Source: Gallionella sp. (GTDB lineage: Bacteria; Pseudomonadota; Gammaproteobacteria; Burkholderiales; Gallionellaceae). From it: 64,000 nt of DNA. The DNA is taken from contig PLWV01000017.1 in NCBI GenBank assembly GCA_003153155.1, forward strand, positions 161,932 to 225,931, read 5' to 3'. Of the stretch, positions 1 to 9,838 are shown piece by piece. Within the stretch, counting starts at the first letter, position 1; the number at the start of each line of letters is the position of its first letter. The position numbers and the translations under genes are program-made. The notes beneath the pieces were generated by a model, which had not been told where the DNA came from, made no database searches, and saw only the letters and a program-made list of their open reading frames with translations.

Positions 1-642
1 GAAGACAAACGAGGCAAAATCCCACACCCCTTGGCCAATCCCAGGCTGGAAGTTTCCGAAGCTCAACGCGATGCCACGCTGCAAAAGCTCGGCTTGATGC
101 TGGATAAACCCGTCGCGGTGTTTTGTCCCGGTGCCGAGTACGGGCCAGCCAAGCGCTGGCCTGCAACCTATTTCGCGGAGATCGCACAACGTCTGCAGCG
201 CCAAGGTTATGCGGTATGGCTGATCGGTTCTGCCAAAGACAAGGAAGTCTCGGACAAGATTATCGCGCTGGGCAATTCGGAGTGTCGCAACCTGTGCGGC
301 GGCACCGATCTGACAGATGCCATCGCGCTGCTATCTTGTGCGCAACTGGTCATCAGCAATGATTCCGGTCTGATGCATCTGGCTGCCGCACTGGATCGGC
401 CGATGTTGGCACTGTTCGGCTCGAGCAGCCCGCAATTCACGCCGCCTCTGTCCACGCAAGCACATGTCATCAAGCTCGATATCGAGTGCAGCCCGTGCTT
501 CAAACGCGAATGTCCGCTCGGTCACTTCAACTGCATGGTGCAACTTACCCCCGATCTGGTATGGGAAAAATTTATCGTTCCCATGCTCCGCGTGGGAACG
601 ATAAAAAACGAAAAATCGATAACATTCCAAAAATCTGTATAA
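1..642 (+). CDS. waaF: Lipopolysaccharide heptosyltransferase II, 3' part
   Basis: The reading frame is open from the first base, so the 5' end lies outside the window and about 213 codons are visible. The GT9-family C-terminal half is recognisable: FCPGAEYGPAKRWP, the ISNDSGLMHLAAAL donor-binding segment and LFGSSSPQFTPP. The family adds the second L-glycero-D-manno-heptose to inner-core LPS at the inner face of the membrane. The last ~25 residues (from about base 570) do not look like the family; they are encoded by and after a palindrome at 574-602, suggesting the original C-terminus was overwritten. Family assignment is confident; WaaF rather than WaaC rests on the motif set. Confidence 0.88.
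   Translation, partial: EDKRGKIPHPLANPRLEVSEAQRDATLQKLGLMLDKPVAVFCPGAEYGPAKRWPATYFAEIAQRLQRQGYAVWLIGSAKDKEVSDKIIALGNSECRNLCGGTDLTDAIALLSCAQLVISNDSGLMHLAAALDRPMLALFGSSSPQFTPPLSTQAHVIKLDIECSPCFKRECPLGHFNCMVQLTPDLVWEKFIVPMLRVGTIKNEKSITFQKSV
574..602. repeat. Small palindrome at the waaF 3' end
   Basis: Perfect 10-bp inverted arms ATCGTTCCCA (574-583) and TGGGAACGAT (593-602) around a 9-base loop. It is REP-like and lies inside the last codons of waaF, encoding IVPMLRVGTI. Confidence 0.75.
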
Positions 643-725
643 ATCTGCGTAATCTGCGGACTCAGTCGCCATTTTCAAGTTAATATAATTCATCAACAAT
701 CTTCATTAAAGCCAAGGCCAGCGCA

Positions 726-2102
726 ATGCAGAACTTACCCAAGGAAATCTTCAAGGCTTATGACATACGCGGCATAGTCGGCAAGACGCTGACGCCCAAA
801 GTGGTTGAAGCCATCGGTCATGCCATCGGTTCGGAAGCCACCGCACGCGGACAGAGCACAATCGCGATTGGACGCGATGGCAGACTGTCCGGTCCGGAAC
901 TGATCGCCGCCCTTGCGCGCGGTATTCAGAAAAGCGGCATCAATGTGATCGATGTCGGTTGCGTTCCCACGCCGATGGTGTATTTCGCCGCCTACCAATT
1001 GCACACCGACTGTGCGGTGATGCTCACCGGCAGCCACAACCCGCCGGATTACAACGGCCTGAAGATGGTGCTGGCGGGTGAAACCCTGTCGGGCGAAACC
1101 ATCCAGCAATTGCGCTCGCGCATCGAGCAAAACAACTTGACGCACGGCAACGGCAGCTACACGCAACGCGACATCAGCGCGGATTATATCGCGCGCATCG
1201 TCTCCGACATCAAGCTGGCACGCCCGATGCACGTCACCGTGGATTGCGGCAATGGCGTGGCAGGCGCTTATGTCGCCAACCTGTATCGCCAGCTCGGCTG
1301 CATCGTGCAAGAGATGTATTGCGAAGTTGACGGGCATTTCCCCAACCATCATCCTGACCCTTCTCAACCGGAAAACCTGCAAGACCTGATCGCCGTGCTG
1401 CGCGACAACGACAGTGAACTGGGACTAGGGTTCGACGGCGATGGCGACCGCCTCGGCGTGGTGACCAAAGACGGCAAGATCATCTATCCGGACCGCCAAC
1501 TGATGCTGTTCGCCGCCGATGTGTTGAGCCGCAATCCCGGCGCGGAAATAATTTTCGACATCAAATCCACGCGCAACCTGTTCGGCTGGATACGATCACA
1601 CGGCGGCAGACCGACGTTATGGAAGACCGGGCACTCCCTGATCAAAGCCAAAATGCGCGAAACCGGCGCGCTGCTGGCCGGTGAGATGAGCGGCCATGTG
1701 TTCTTCAAGGAGCGTTGGTACGGCTTTGACGATGGGCTGTACACCGGGGCGCGCCTGCTGGAAATTCTGAGCAAGGTGCAAAATCCCAGTGCCACGCTGA
1801 ATGCTTTGCCGGATGCGATCTGCACACCGGAACTGCACATGCATACCGCCGAAGGCGAGAACCACGCGCTGCTTGCACGACTGCAACAGACCGCGAGGTT
1901 TACCGATGCCAAGGAGATCATTACTCTGGACGGCCTGCGTGTGGAATACGCCGACGGCTTTGGCTTAGCGCGCCCGAGCAACACCACGCCGGTGATCGTA
2001 TTGCGTTTTGAAGCAGATAGCGAGGCTGCACTGCAACGCATCCAGAACGACTTCCGCAGGATATTTCAGCAGGCCGCGCCACACCTGAAATTACCGTTTT
2101 AA
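726..2102 (+). CDS. Phosphomannomutase / phosphoglucomutase
   Basis: A 458-residue alpha-D-phosphohexomutase of normal length. It has the phosphoserine loop TGSHNPPDYNGLKM near residue 100, the Mg-binding loop GFDGDGDRLG near 240, the sugar-specificity stretch GEMSGHVFF near 320 and a C-terminal phosphate-binding loop with RPSNTTP. The family interconverts hexose 1- and 6-phosphates, feeding GDP-mannose and nucleotide-sugar synthesis for LPS or exopolysaccharide, which fits the adjacent waaF. The ATG at 726 lies 83 bp after waaF. It could be named manB or algC; sequence alone does not decide substrate preference. Confidence 0.92.
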   Translation: MQNLPKEIFKAYDIRGIVGKTLTPKVVEAIGHAIGSEATARGQSTIAIGRDGRLSGPELIAALARGIQKSGINVIDVGCVPTPMVYFAAYQLHTDCAVMLTGSHNPPDYNGLKMVLAGETLSGETIQQLRSRIEQNNLTHGNGSYTQRDISADYIARIVSDIKLARPMHVTVDCGNGVAGAYVANLYRQLGCIVQEMYCEVDGHFPNHHPDPSQPENLQDLIAVLRDNDSELGLGFDGDGDRLGVVTKDGKIIYPDRQLMLFAADVLSRNPGAEIIFDIKSTRNLFGWIRSHGGRPTLWKTGHSLIKAKMRETGALLAGEMSGHVFFKERWYGFDDGLYTGARLLEILSKVQNPSATLNALPDAICTPELHMHTAEGENHALLARLQQTARFTDAKEIITLDGLRVEYADGFGLARPSNTTPVIVLRFEADSEAALQRIQNDFRRIFQQAAPHLKLPF

Positions 2103-2161
2103 TGCGGTAGCCTGGATTACATTATGCTGATCCAACCAGCTAACGAGCGCAACGATCAAAT

Positions 2162-2620
2162 TCACTGCGTTGCGCCATCCTTAGCGGAGTAAATCAGATT
2201 TCGCTGGAGCGGGTGCAACCAGTAGGCCAAACTATCGCGGAAGAAATCGGCGAATTGCACAAGGTCAGTCGGCTTGGACACAAAACTGTTCGCACCGGCC
2301 TTGTAACTCATCAGTACGTCATCCTGTGTGTATTCTGCGGAAAACACCAAGATCGGGATATCTCGGGTAACCTGATCCATGCGTATCTTGCGCAGTACCG
2401 CCAGACCATCCAGTTTTGGCAATTTCAGGTCCAGCAGGATGATGTGCGGCATCTGTTCCCTTTTCTCGACACTGGCGCTGAACCAATCCAGCACGGCCTC
2501 ACCACCAACCACTGCTGTCAAATTTATTTCGGGACAAGATTCAGCTGCGGCGCGTCGCGCTAAATCTATTTGAACCAAATCGTCATCAACCAGCAACACG
2601 TTATAACGGCCTGTGTCCAC
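2162..2620 (-). CDS. Single-domain response regulator (CheY/Rcp1-like)
   Basis: 152 residues forming one receiver domain without an output domain. The acidic pocket is VDDD near residue 11, the phospho-acceptor Asp lies in ILLDLKLPKLDG near 64, and the conserved Lys is in FVSKPTD near 117. The long form of the alpha2-beta3 region resembles Rcp1-type regulators that partner with phytochrome-like hybrid kinases. No kinase is adjacent, so the partner is encoded elsewhere. It lies 12 bp downstream of alaS on the same strand and may be co-transcribed with it. It converges on the phosphohexomutase gene. Confidence 0.9.
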   Translation of the reverse strand: MDTGRYNVLLVDDDLVQIDLARRAAAESCPEINLTAVVGGEAVLDWFSASVEKREQMPHIILLDLKLPKLDGLAVLRKIRMDQVTRDIPILVFSAEYTQDDVLMSYKAGANSFVSKPTDLVQFADFFRDSLAYWLHPLQRNLIYSAKDGATQ

Positions 2621-2632
2621 CTGTATCGCTCC

Positions 2633-5254
2633 TTATGTGTGAGCCTTGATCCAATCCGCAACTGAACCCAATGCTGATAACAAATGCTCCGGCTGCGTAC
2701 CGCCCGCCATCGCCATGTCTGGGCGACCGCCGCCTTTGCCGCCAACTTGTTGAGCAATCATGTTCACCAGCTCACCCGCTTTGATTCTCGTAATGAGATC
2801 GGGTGTCACACCGGCTATCAAACTGACCTTGCCATCGGCTACCGCTGCCAGCACGATGGCGGCAGATTTGAGTTTATCCTTGAGCTTGTCCAATGTTTCG
2901 CGCAACACCGCCGCATCCGCGCCTTCCAGCAGCGCAGCCAGCACCTTGATGCCATTGATGTCCACCGCCTGACTGACGAGGTCGTCGCCCTGCGCGCCGG
3001 CGAGTTTCGATTTCAACCGTGCCAGCTCTTTTTCCATTGCCTTTACATTATCGAGGATTTGCATGATACGTGCGGCGGCTTCCTGCGGTTGCGTCTTCAC
3101 TGCATCCGCCACTTGCTGCAATTGCGTTTCCTGCTGCTGAATATAGGCCAGCGCGCCCTCGCCGGTGACCGCTTCCACGCGCCGCACGCCCGCCGCCACA
3201 CCGCTCTCAGCCAGTATCTTGAACAGCCCGATGTCGCCGGTGCGCTTGACGTGTGTGCCGCCACACAGCTCGCGCGAAGAACCAATGTCCAGCACGCGCA
3301 CTTCGTCGCCGTACTTCTCGCCGAACAGCATCATCGCGCCGGTCTTCTGCGCGTCCTCGATACCCATCACGCGCGCATCGGTCGCCACGTTCGCAAGAAT
3401 TTCCGCGTTCACGATGGCTTCCACTTTGCGTATCTCCGCATCCGTCATCGGCTGGGTATGCACGAAGTCGAAGCGCGTCTTGTCCGGGTCGACCAGCGAA
3501 CCTTTTTGCTGCACATGGCCGCCCAGAACCTCGCGCAACGCCTTGTGCATCAGGTGCGTGACGGAGTGATTGCGCTCAGTGTGCGCGCGCGCCTGCACGT
3601 CCACACGCGCCAAGACGCTGTTGCCCACGCTCAGCTTGCCGGTAGTCACTACGCCATGATGCCCGAACACGCTGGCCTGTATCTTTTGCGTATCTTCCAC
3701 CGTGAAAATGCCGTGCACGCTGTGCAACACACCGCGATCACCGACCTGTCCGCCGGACTCGGCGTAGAACGGCGTGTCATCCAGCACCGCCACGCCCAGT
3801 TCACCCTCCTTCAGTTCATTGACCGACACACCGTCTTTATACAAAGCCAGCACGTTGCCTTTACTTTCCAGCATCTCATAGCCGTGAAACGCGGTGGATG
3901 GGCCGTCATATTCGAGATTGGCCGCCATCTTGAACTTGCCGGCAGCGCGCGCCTGTTCTTTCTGGCGGGACATCGCAACATCGAACATGGCAACATCCAC
4001 GGCGATTTTGTGCTCTCGGCAGATGTCGGCAGTTAGGTCGAGCGGGAAACCGAAAGTGTCGTGCAACTTGAAAGCCGTTTCGCCGTTGAACACCTTGATG
4101 CCTTGCTTATGCATCACGGCAAGATCGTTTTCCAAAATCGCCATGCCATGTTCAATGGTGGTGAAGAAACGCTCCTCCTCCTGTTTGAGCACCTCCATCA
4201 CGCGCACCTGCGCCGCGGCCAGTTCTGGAAAAGCCACGCCCATTTCAGCGACCAGATCGGGAACCATTTTATTGAAGAACGCCGCACGTACACCGAGCTT
4301 GTAGCCGTGGCGTATCGCGCGGCGAATGATGCGGCGCAGCACATAGCCGCGCCCTTCGTTGCCGGGAATCACGCCGTCGGCGATCAGGAAGGAGCAGGCG
4401 CGGATATGATCGGCCAGCACCTTGAGCGAATTATTGGTGAGATCGCTGGTTTTTGTTTCGCGTGCCGCCGCACAGATAAGATTCTGGAACAGGTCGATGT
4501 CGTAGTTGCTATGCACATGCTGCAACACCGCCGAGATGCGCTCCAGCCCCATGCCGGTATCCACCGAGGGCTTGGGCAGCGGATGCATCACGCGGTGCTC
4601 GTCGCGGTTGAACTGCATGAACACGTTGTTCCAGATTTCGATGTAGCGGTCGCCGTCTTCTTCAGGCGAACCGGGTGGCCCGCCCCAGATGTCCGCGCCG
4701 TGATCGTAAAAAATTTCCGTGCATGGGCCGCACGGGCCGGTGTCGCCCATCATCCAGAAATTATCCGAAGCGTAGCGCGCGCCCTTGTTGTCGCCGATGC
4801 GTATCACCCGCTCCGCAGGCATACCGATTTCCTTGGTCCAGATGTCGTAAGCCTCGTCATCCTCGGCATACACCGTCACCCACAGCTTATCCTTGGGCAG
4901 CTTGTAAACTTTAGTCAGCAACTCCCATGCGTAATTGATCGCATCGCGCTTGAAGTAGTCGCCGAAGCTGAAGTTGCCCAGCATCTCGAAGAAGGTGTGA
5001 TGGCGGGCGGTATAGCCGACGTTCTCCAGATCGTTGTGCTTGCCGCCTGCACGCACGCATTTCTGCGACGAAGCGGCACGGGTGTAGGGACGCTTGTCGA
5101 AACCGAGGAACACATCCTTGAACTGGTTCATCCCTGCGTTGGTGAACAACAACGTCGGGTCTTCATGCGGCACCAGCGAACTGGAGGCGACCACCGTGTG
5201 GCCTTTGGACGCAAAATAATCCAGGAATTTCTGGCGGATTTCACTGCTTTTCAT
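2633..5254 (-). CDS. alaS: Alanyl-tRNA synthetase
   Basis: 873 residues, full length. N-terminal class II catalytic domain starts [19 protein letters not shown], followed by the editing domain with the zinc-binding HxxxH ([15 protein letters not shown]) and [13 protein letters not shown] motifs. The C-Ala domain ends with the [15 protein letters not shown] glycine-rich segment. It charges tRNA-Ala and clears mischarged Ser and Gly in the cytoplasm. The start is the ATG at 5254. A small response regulator follows directly. No frameshift or unusual insertion was seen. Confidence 0.98.
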   Translation of the reverse strand: MKSSEIRQKFLDYFASKGHTVVASSSLVPHEDPTLLFTNAGMNQFKDVFLGFDKRPYTRAASSQKCVRAGGKHNDLENVGYTARHHTFFEMLGNFSFGDYFKRDAINYAWELLTKVYKLPKDKLWVTVYAEDDEAYDIWTKEIGMPAERVIRIGDNKGARYASDNFWMMGDTGPCGPCTEIFYDHGADIWGGPPGSPEEDGDRYIEIWNNVFMQFNRDEHRVMHPLPKPSVDTGMGLERISAVLQHVHSNYDIDLFQNLICAAARETKTSDLTNNSLKVLADHIRACSFLIADGVIPGNEGRGYVLRRIIRRAIRHGYKLGVRAAFFNKMVPDLVAEMGVAFPELAAAQVRVMEVLKQEEERFFTTIEHGMAILENDLAVMHKQGIKVFNGETAFKLHDTFGFPLDLTADICREHKIAVDVAMFDVAMSRQKEQARAAGKFKMAANLEYDGPSTAFHGYEMLESKGNVLALYKDGVSVNELKEGELGVAVLDDTPFYAESGGQVGDRGVLHSVHGIFTVEDTQKIQASVFGHHGVVTTGKLSVGNSVLARVDVQARAHTERNHSVTHLMHKALREVLGGHVQQKGSLVDPDKTRFDFVHTQPMTDAEIRKVEAIVNAEILANVATDARVMGIEDAQKTGAMMLFGEKYGDEVRVLDIGSSRELCGGTHVKRTGDIGLFKILAESGVAAGVRRVEAVTGEGALAYIQQQETQLQQVADAVKTQPQEAAARIMQILDNVKAMEKELARLKSKLAGAQGDDLVSQAVDINGIKVLAALLEGADAAVLRETLDKLKDKLKSAAIVLAAVADGKVSLIAGVTPDLITRIKAGELVNMIAQQVGGKGGGRPDMAMAGGTQPEHLLSALGSVADWIKAHT

Positions 5255-5353
5255 TGCACACCCTGAATATCAAATACACGCTTGAACAAGTGGCGCATCA
5301 TACCACGCGCGGCTCGGGCGGCTATACCACGGACAGGAATGAAGGCAGTAGTT

Positions 5354-5407
5354 GTAGGAGCGGGCCATGCCCGCGAACATCTTTTCGCGGGCATGGCCCG
5401 CTCCTAC
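5354..5407. repeat. Perfect palindrome, REP-like (24-bp arms)
   Basis: Arms 5354-5377 (GTAGGAGCGGGCCATGCC...) and 5384-5407 are exact reverse complements around a 6-base loop. The GTAGGAGCGGGC start resembles well-known proteobacterial REP sequences. Its right edge abuts the 25-bp module beginning at 5408, so two repeat families are directly juxtaposed. It lies upstream of alaS and downstream of the glycerate-kinase gene. With the nested TAACC locus next to it, it accounts for most of the gene-free stretch 5255-5553. Confidence 0.9.
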
Positions 5408-5546
5408 GGGTGCCCGGTCATAACCAGTCACTTGGCTGTTGTTCTTTGACAGCCTAGTGGAATGGCTATAACCAATGACTTGGCAGCTTGCTGCCTTAGT
5501 CAGATGGCTAGTTGCTTCAACAGTGGTTCCATCAAAAGTTTTTCGG
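5408..5546 (+). repeat. 25-bp module hosting two nested TAACC elements
   Basis: Module left half GGGTGCCCGGTCA (5408-5420) and right half AAAGTTTTTCGG (5535-5546) are split by TAACC element 1 (5421-5468 plus 5523-5534, together 60 bp). Element 1 is itself interrupted after GGCTA by element 2 (5469-5522, 54 bp). Removing element 2 restores the same 60-bp unit seen uninterrupted at 47683-47742. Arms of element 2, TGACTTGGCAGC and GCTGCCTTAGTCA, differ from those of element 1 but pair equally well. Confidence 0.85.
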
Positions 5547-5553
5547 ACAAGTT

Positions 5554-6945
5554 TCAACTGCTTTTTTTAAAATGATTTGGATTCAAAAGCACAATCTGAA
5601 TATCCATGACATTTGTGCCTGTTGATCCTGCTTTTAAATGACTGTGTGCTCCTGTCGCGGCATCGAACTGCTGAAAGAATGTGTAAGAGTCGTTGTTATC
5701 AAGATGGCTGATTGGGTCTATTCCCAGACTTCGTGCCCATGATGTTGTTCTGCCATCAACCATCGCGCCTGCGGCATCGGTTGGGCCATCTGTGCCATCA
5801 GTACCTGCGGATAGCAGCGTCACACCCTGACACCCCTCGATTTCCAACGCAAAGGCCAGGGCGAACTCCTGATTCCTGCCGCCCTTTCCGGTCCCGCGTA
5901 CGGTGACCGTGGTCTCGCCACCGCAGAGCAGGCAACGCCGCTCATTTGGTTTCATCACGGCCAGTTCGGCGCGTGCGGCTTGTGCCAGGAAACGGGCTGC
6001 CTCGCGTGCCTCGCCTTGGAGCGTATCGGAAATCATTCTCGTGACGAACCCAAGCTGCGCTGATTTCTCCTGAGCTGCGGCCATTGCCTGGTGGATGCTG
6101 GCGATGATGATGTTGCGCGTTTTATCCAGGCGGGGATTATTTTCCTTCACGGTTTCCGCTACCCGTCCAGCGATACCACGTTGCAAATAGTCCACTACAC
6201 GCGGAGGAAGTTCTTCCTGCAGTCCAAATTTCACAATCACTGCCCAGGCATCAGCAAAGGTCGAATTGTCTTGCGCCGTCGGCCCCGAAGCGATCACATC
6301 CAGAGGATCGCCGATGACATCGGAGAGAATCAGCGTTACCACCTGCGCTGGATAAGCTGCCTGCGCCAATCTGCCACCCTTCACCATTGAGAGATGTTTG
6401 CGCACTGCGTTCAATTCGGCTATGGATGCGCCCGCATTCAGCAACAAACGGGTCGCTTCCTGTTTGTCTTGTAGTGTTATCCCTGGCAGCGTTACCCCTG
6501 CGACGGGCGCAACCAGCAGCGCAGATGCGCCGCCAGAGAGCAGGCAAATGAGCAGCGTTTTTTCAGTGGCTGCGTGCGCCATTTCCAGAACACGCACGGT
6601 ACCCGCCACGCCGGCTTCGCCGGGAACAGGATGGGAGGATTCTACCTGTTCGATGATGGCCAATGGCGCTATGTGTCCATCCTTGACGACGATCAATCCT
6701 GCGTCGATTTTGCTACCCAGCAGGGATTCGATTGCCAATGCCATGCGTGCCGTGGCTTTGCCCGCGCCGACTACGATGATGCGGTCGAATGCTGCAAGAT
6801 CGTACTTCGCGCCAGCGATACGCAATTGATCGCCCTCGACCTTGGCCGCCTTGAGCACGGCGTTGTATGGATCAACGGCCGCCAGCGCGGCGTTAAAAAT
6901 ATCCAGCAGATTTTGGCTATCCGCTAGCTCTTCAGTGTCGGTCAT
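5554..6945 (-). CDS. Glycerate 2-kinase (MOFRL family)
   Basis: 463 residues matching the DUF4147/MOFRL glycerate-kinase family (also called TtuD or GckA, and often misnamed hydroxypyruvate reductase). The N-terminal domain has VVGAGKATARMA near residue 60 and LLSGGASALL near 135. The C-terminal MOFRL domain carries CLLCGGETTVTVRGTGKGGRNQE and SAGTDGTDGPTDAAG. It phosphorylates D-glycerate to 2-phosphoglycerate in glyoxylate or tartronate-semialdehyde metabolism. The downstream neighbour alaS is separated by a repeat-filled gap; the gene appears to be a single transcription unit. Confidence 0.9.
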   Translation of the reverse strand: MTDTEELADSQNLLDIFNAALAAVDPYNAVLKAAKVEGDQLRIAGAKYDLAAFDRIIVVGAGKATARMALAIESLLGSKIDAGLIVVKDGHIAPLAIIEQVESSHPVPGEAGVAGTVRVLEMAHAATEKTLLICLLSGGASALLVAPVAGVTLPGITLQDKQEATRLLLNAGASIAELNAVRKHLSMVKGGRLAQAAYPAQVVTLILSDVIGDPLDVIASGPTAQDNSTFADAWAVIVKFGLQEELPPRVVDYLQRGIAGRVAETVKENNPRLDKTRNIIIASIHQAMAAAQEKSAQLGFVTRMISDTLQGEAREAARFLAQAARAELAVMKPNERRCLLCGGETTVTVRGTGKGGRNQEFALAFALEIEGCQGVTLLSAGTDGTDGPTDAAGAMVDGRTTSWARSLGIDPISHLDNNDSYTFFQQFDAATGAHSHLKAGSTGTNVMDIQIVLLNPNHFKKSS

Positions 6946-6974
6946 TTCGTAAATAATCGCGTGGTGTTGTAGTT

Positions 6975-7085
6975 GTAGGTTGGGTAGGGCGGAAGCCCCG
7001 CAGGGGCGTTCCGCCGCAATTCAATGTGCTGTTGCATTCGGCGGAACGAAATCATCAGGCGGAACCGCAAGCGTTCCGTCCTACG
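6975..7085. repeat. Compound inverted repeat downstream of a frameshifted gene
   Basis: Starts GTAGGTTGGGTAGGGCGGAA and ends GCGTTCCGTCCTAC, which pair as an outer inverted repeat. An inner hairpin GCGGAAGCCCC/GGGGCGTTCCGC occurs near 6989-7013. The stop codon of the minus-strand frameshifted gene (TAG at 7081-7083) lies inside the element, so its C-terminus may have been set by the insertion. Confidence 0.7.
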
Positions 7086-7445
7086 CGGGCTTCACCGCTT
7101 CGCTCATGTTCTGAAGCAACTTCCCTGAGTGGCTGACGTTGGCTTTCGCGCGTTTGAGTCTCCAACGAAAATAGTCCTGCAAGAATCCAAGGAGAAACTG
7201 AACTAGTAGGTACGCTGTCGAAAGTGCGAGCATCCCATTAATGAGATCTGGTGAGTTTGTGGGTAGATCGATCGCCAACCCCGGAATCTGCCGAATCTGT
7301 AGTCCGTACGTAGCGATCACAAGAAGAATTGACAAGAAAACAAACAGTGTCGTCTTGGTCTTGAGTGTTGTTCCTGACAGAACGTCTTCAAGAATCGCCT
7401 ATCGTATTCGGCTTTGTAGTCAGTGGGATCGATGATTATTGTCAT
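7081..7445 (-). pseudogene. Frameshifted small membrane protein gene
   Basis: An 84-codon frame ending at 7081 contains two hydrophobic stretches (SILLVIATYG and LALSTAYLLVQFLLGFL). Upstream on the same strand an ATG at 7445 opens a second frame (MTIIIDPTDYKAEYDRRF) that ends within ~40 codons. The two frames join naturally near base 7385, where the downstream frame continues LEDVLSGTTLKTKTTLFVF. A single 1-bp indel would fuse them into a ~121-residue protein. Function unknown. It could be a sequencing error, a real pseudogene or, less likely, programmed frameshifting. Confidence 0.55.
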
Positions 7446-7515
7446 GTTGATTGTGGCGCCTAACGTAATTTGAGCGACATAGAGTTCGTCAAGTTATGCA
7501 ATATATCAGGCATCG

Positions 7516-7995
7516 TCAACCCTCCGTTCCCGCCGCTCGCAACACTTGAAAAATCACGTCAAAACCAAAACCTCGCGATTGCAGAAAGCGAACTTGCTTC
7601 GCCTTTTCTTTTTCGTCATGCGGTGCGATACCAAACTTTGTTTGCCATACGCTACGCGCCGCTTCCAGTTCGCTTGCTTTTAATTCCGGCAACGCTGCGC
7701 TGATCAATTCTTCCGCGATGCCTTTCTGGCGCAACTCGTGTGTAATGCGTTGGGTGCCGAAACGGCTACGCTTGGCGTGTACCAATTGCGTGGCAGCGCG
7801 AGCATCGGACAGCCAACCGCGCGCGACAAAGTCATCCAAGAGCGCATCCAGATTTACCGGAGACACCTGCTCGAAATCTTCGTCGGCTTGCACATGCGGC
7901 AACAACTTGCCGCGCAACTCGGCACGGCTGTATTCACGCCGGGCCAGGTATTGCAAAGCTCGAGCGCGTAAACTGACCTCAGGCTTTTTCCTCAC
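7516..7995 (-). CDS. recX: Regulatory protein RecX
   Basis: 159 residues with the RecX signature: SLRARALQYLARREYSRAELRGKL at the N-terminus, then three-helix repeats with QRITHELRQKGI and QVRFLQSRGFGFDVIFQVL. RecX binds RecA filaments and inhibits or remodels them. It lies directly downstream of recA on the same strand. The start is a GTG at 7995 with no clear ribosome-binding site, because the sequence immediately upstream is repeat DNA (7998-8083). Translation or expression of recX may therefore differ from relatives where recA and recX are tightly spaced. Confidence 0.93.
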   Translation of the reverse strand: MRKKPEVSLRARALQYLARREYSRAELRGKLLPHVQADEDFEQVSPVNLDALLDDFVARGWLSDARAATQLVHAKRSRFGTQRITHELRQKGIAEELISAALPELKASELEAARSVWQTKFGIAPHDEKEKAKQVRFLQSRGFGFDVIFQVLRAAGTEG

Positions 7996-7997
7996 CC

Positions 7998-8075
7998 GGG
8001 TGCCCGGCCATAACCAGCCACTTGGCTGTTGTCTTTATGACAGCTTAGTGGAATGGCTAGTAGTTCCATTAAAAG

Positions 8076-8083
<8 letters not shown>
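7998..8083 (+). repeat. 25-bp module with inserted TAACC element between recA and recX
   Basis: Module halves GGGTGCCCGGCCA (7998-8010) and AAAGTTATTCGG (8072-8083) surround a 61-bp TAACC element (8011-8071). The element fills nearly the whole recA-recX gap. The recA stop codon (8076-8078) lies inside the right half-module, so the last RecA codons are repeat-derived. Confidence 0.85.
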
Positions 8084-9146
<1,063 letters not shown>

Positions 9147-9188
9147 TTCGATCCCCTTTCAATAGTGATGCCGGATTGTGGCACATCA

Positions 9189-9204
9189 ATTCGTATTTGT
9201 ACAG
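9189..9204 (-). promoter_or_regulatory. Possible degenerate LexA (SOS) box upstream of recA
   Basis: The minus strand reads CTGTACAAATACGAAT, 43 bp upstream of recA. It matches the CTGT half and the AT-rich spacer of the proteobacterial SOS box but lacks the closing CAG. Position is right; the match is incomplete. Confidence 0.3.
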
Positions 9205-9280
9205 AACGTTCGTTCTCTTGTTGTTTTTAACGGGCATGGCTTATATGCCGCCCCTGATGATGAAACCCACTATGCCCGTT

Positions 9281-9345
9281 TCCCTCTCCCCTGCCCTCTC
9301 CCGCAAGCGGGCGAGGGGGACAGAGACTCGCTGCGCGAGTTTCAC
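9281..9345. repeat. C-rich palindrome between cinA and recA
   Basis: CCCTCTCCCGC and GCGGGCGAGGGG form a short stem near 9294-9318, followed by ACAGAGACTCGCTGCGCGAG. The same composite (palindrome plus a SLREF-encoding tail on one frame) recurs in frame inside fadE at 49374-49436. It ends at the cinA stop region. Confidence 0.75.
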
Positions 9346-9346
9346 G

Positions 9347-9838
9347 TTAAACTGTTTCGCTCGATTGATTCAGCAGGTCTATTAGTCCCTGCAAGGCGAT
9401 ATGCACCGCCAAAGCGCGCACTTCGGCACGGTTGCCTCCCAGTTGATGCCGTTGCGCGTGAGTCTCGCCGTGTTTTATACCCCAGGCGAACCACACCGTA
9501 CCCACCGGCTTGTCCGCTGTGCCGCCATCCGGTCCGGCGATGCCGCTGACCGCCAATGCGACTTGTGCCGCGCTGTTGGCTAATGCGCCCGCCACCATCT
9601 CGCGCACCGTCATCTCGGACACTGCGCCGTGTTGCTTGAGCGTCGTCTCACGCACGCCCAGCATCTGTTGCTTGGCCAAATTGGAGTAGGTAATGAAACC
9701 GCGCTCGAACCAGGTCGAGCTGCCTGCCACCTCGGTGATCGCCTGCGCAACTCCGCCGCCGGTACAAGATTCCGCCGTAGCCAGCATCAAGCCGTGCGAT
9801 TTAAGTGCGCCACCGACCTGCGTGGCCAAAACATCCAT
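9347..9838 (-). CDS. pncC: Nicotinamide-nucleotide amidase (CinA C-terminal type)
   Basis: 163 residues corresponding only to the CinA C-terminal domain: LATAESCTGGGVAQAITEVAGSS at the N-terminus, then YSNLAKQQMLGV, and ALAVSGIAGPDGGTADKPVGTVWFAW. The family deamidates NMN to nicotinic acid mononucleotide in pyridine-nucleotide recycling. The ATG at 9838 shares one base with the metZ stop (TGATG), indicating translational coupling; a TTG one codon upstream is less likely. It sits between metZ and recA on the same strand. Confidence 0.92.
   Translation of the reverse strand: MDVLATQVGGALKSHGLMLATAESCTGGGVAQAITEVAGSSTWFERGFITYSNLAKQQMLGVRETTLKQHGAVSEMTVREMVAGALANSAAQVALAVSGIAGPDGGTADKPVGTVWFAWGIKHGETHAQRHQLGGNRAEVRALAVHIALQGLIDLLNQSSETV

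Noticed and set aside
2684-4036. Long plus-strand ORF of 450 codons opposite alaS
   Set aside because: His/Arg-rich antisense translation of a highly conserved gene; no start signal or family match. Similar antisense frames over recA, folC, trpB, leuC and fadB were rejected for the same reason.
9189-9204. Strong LexA box for recA
   Set aside because: Only half of the SOS-box palindrome is conserved, so it is kept as a low-confidence feature rather than a finding.
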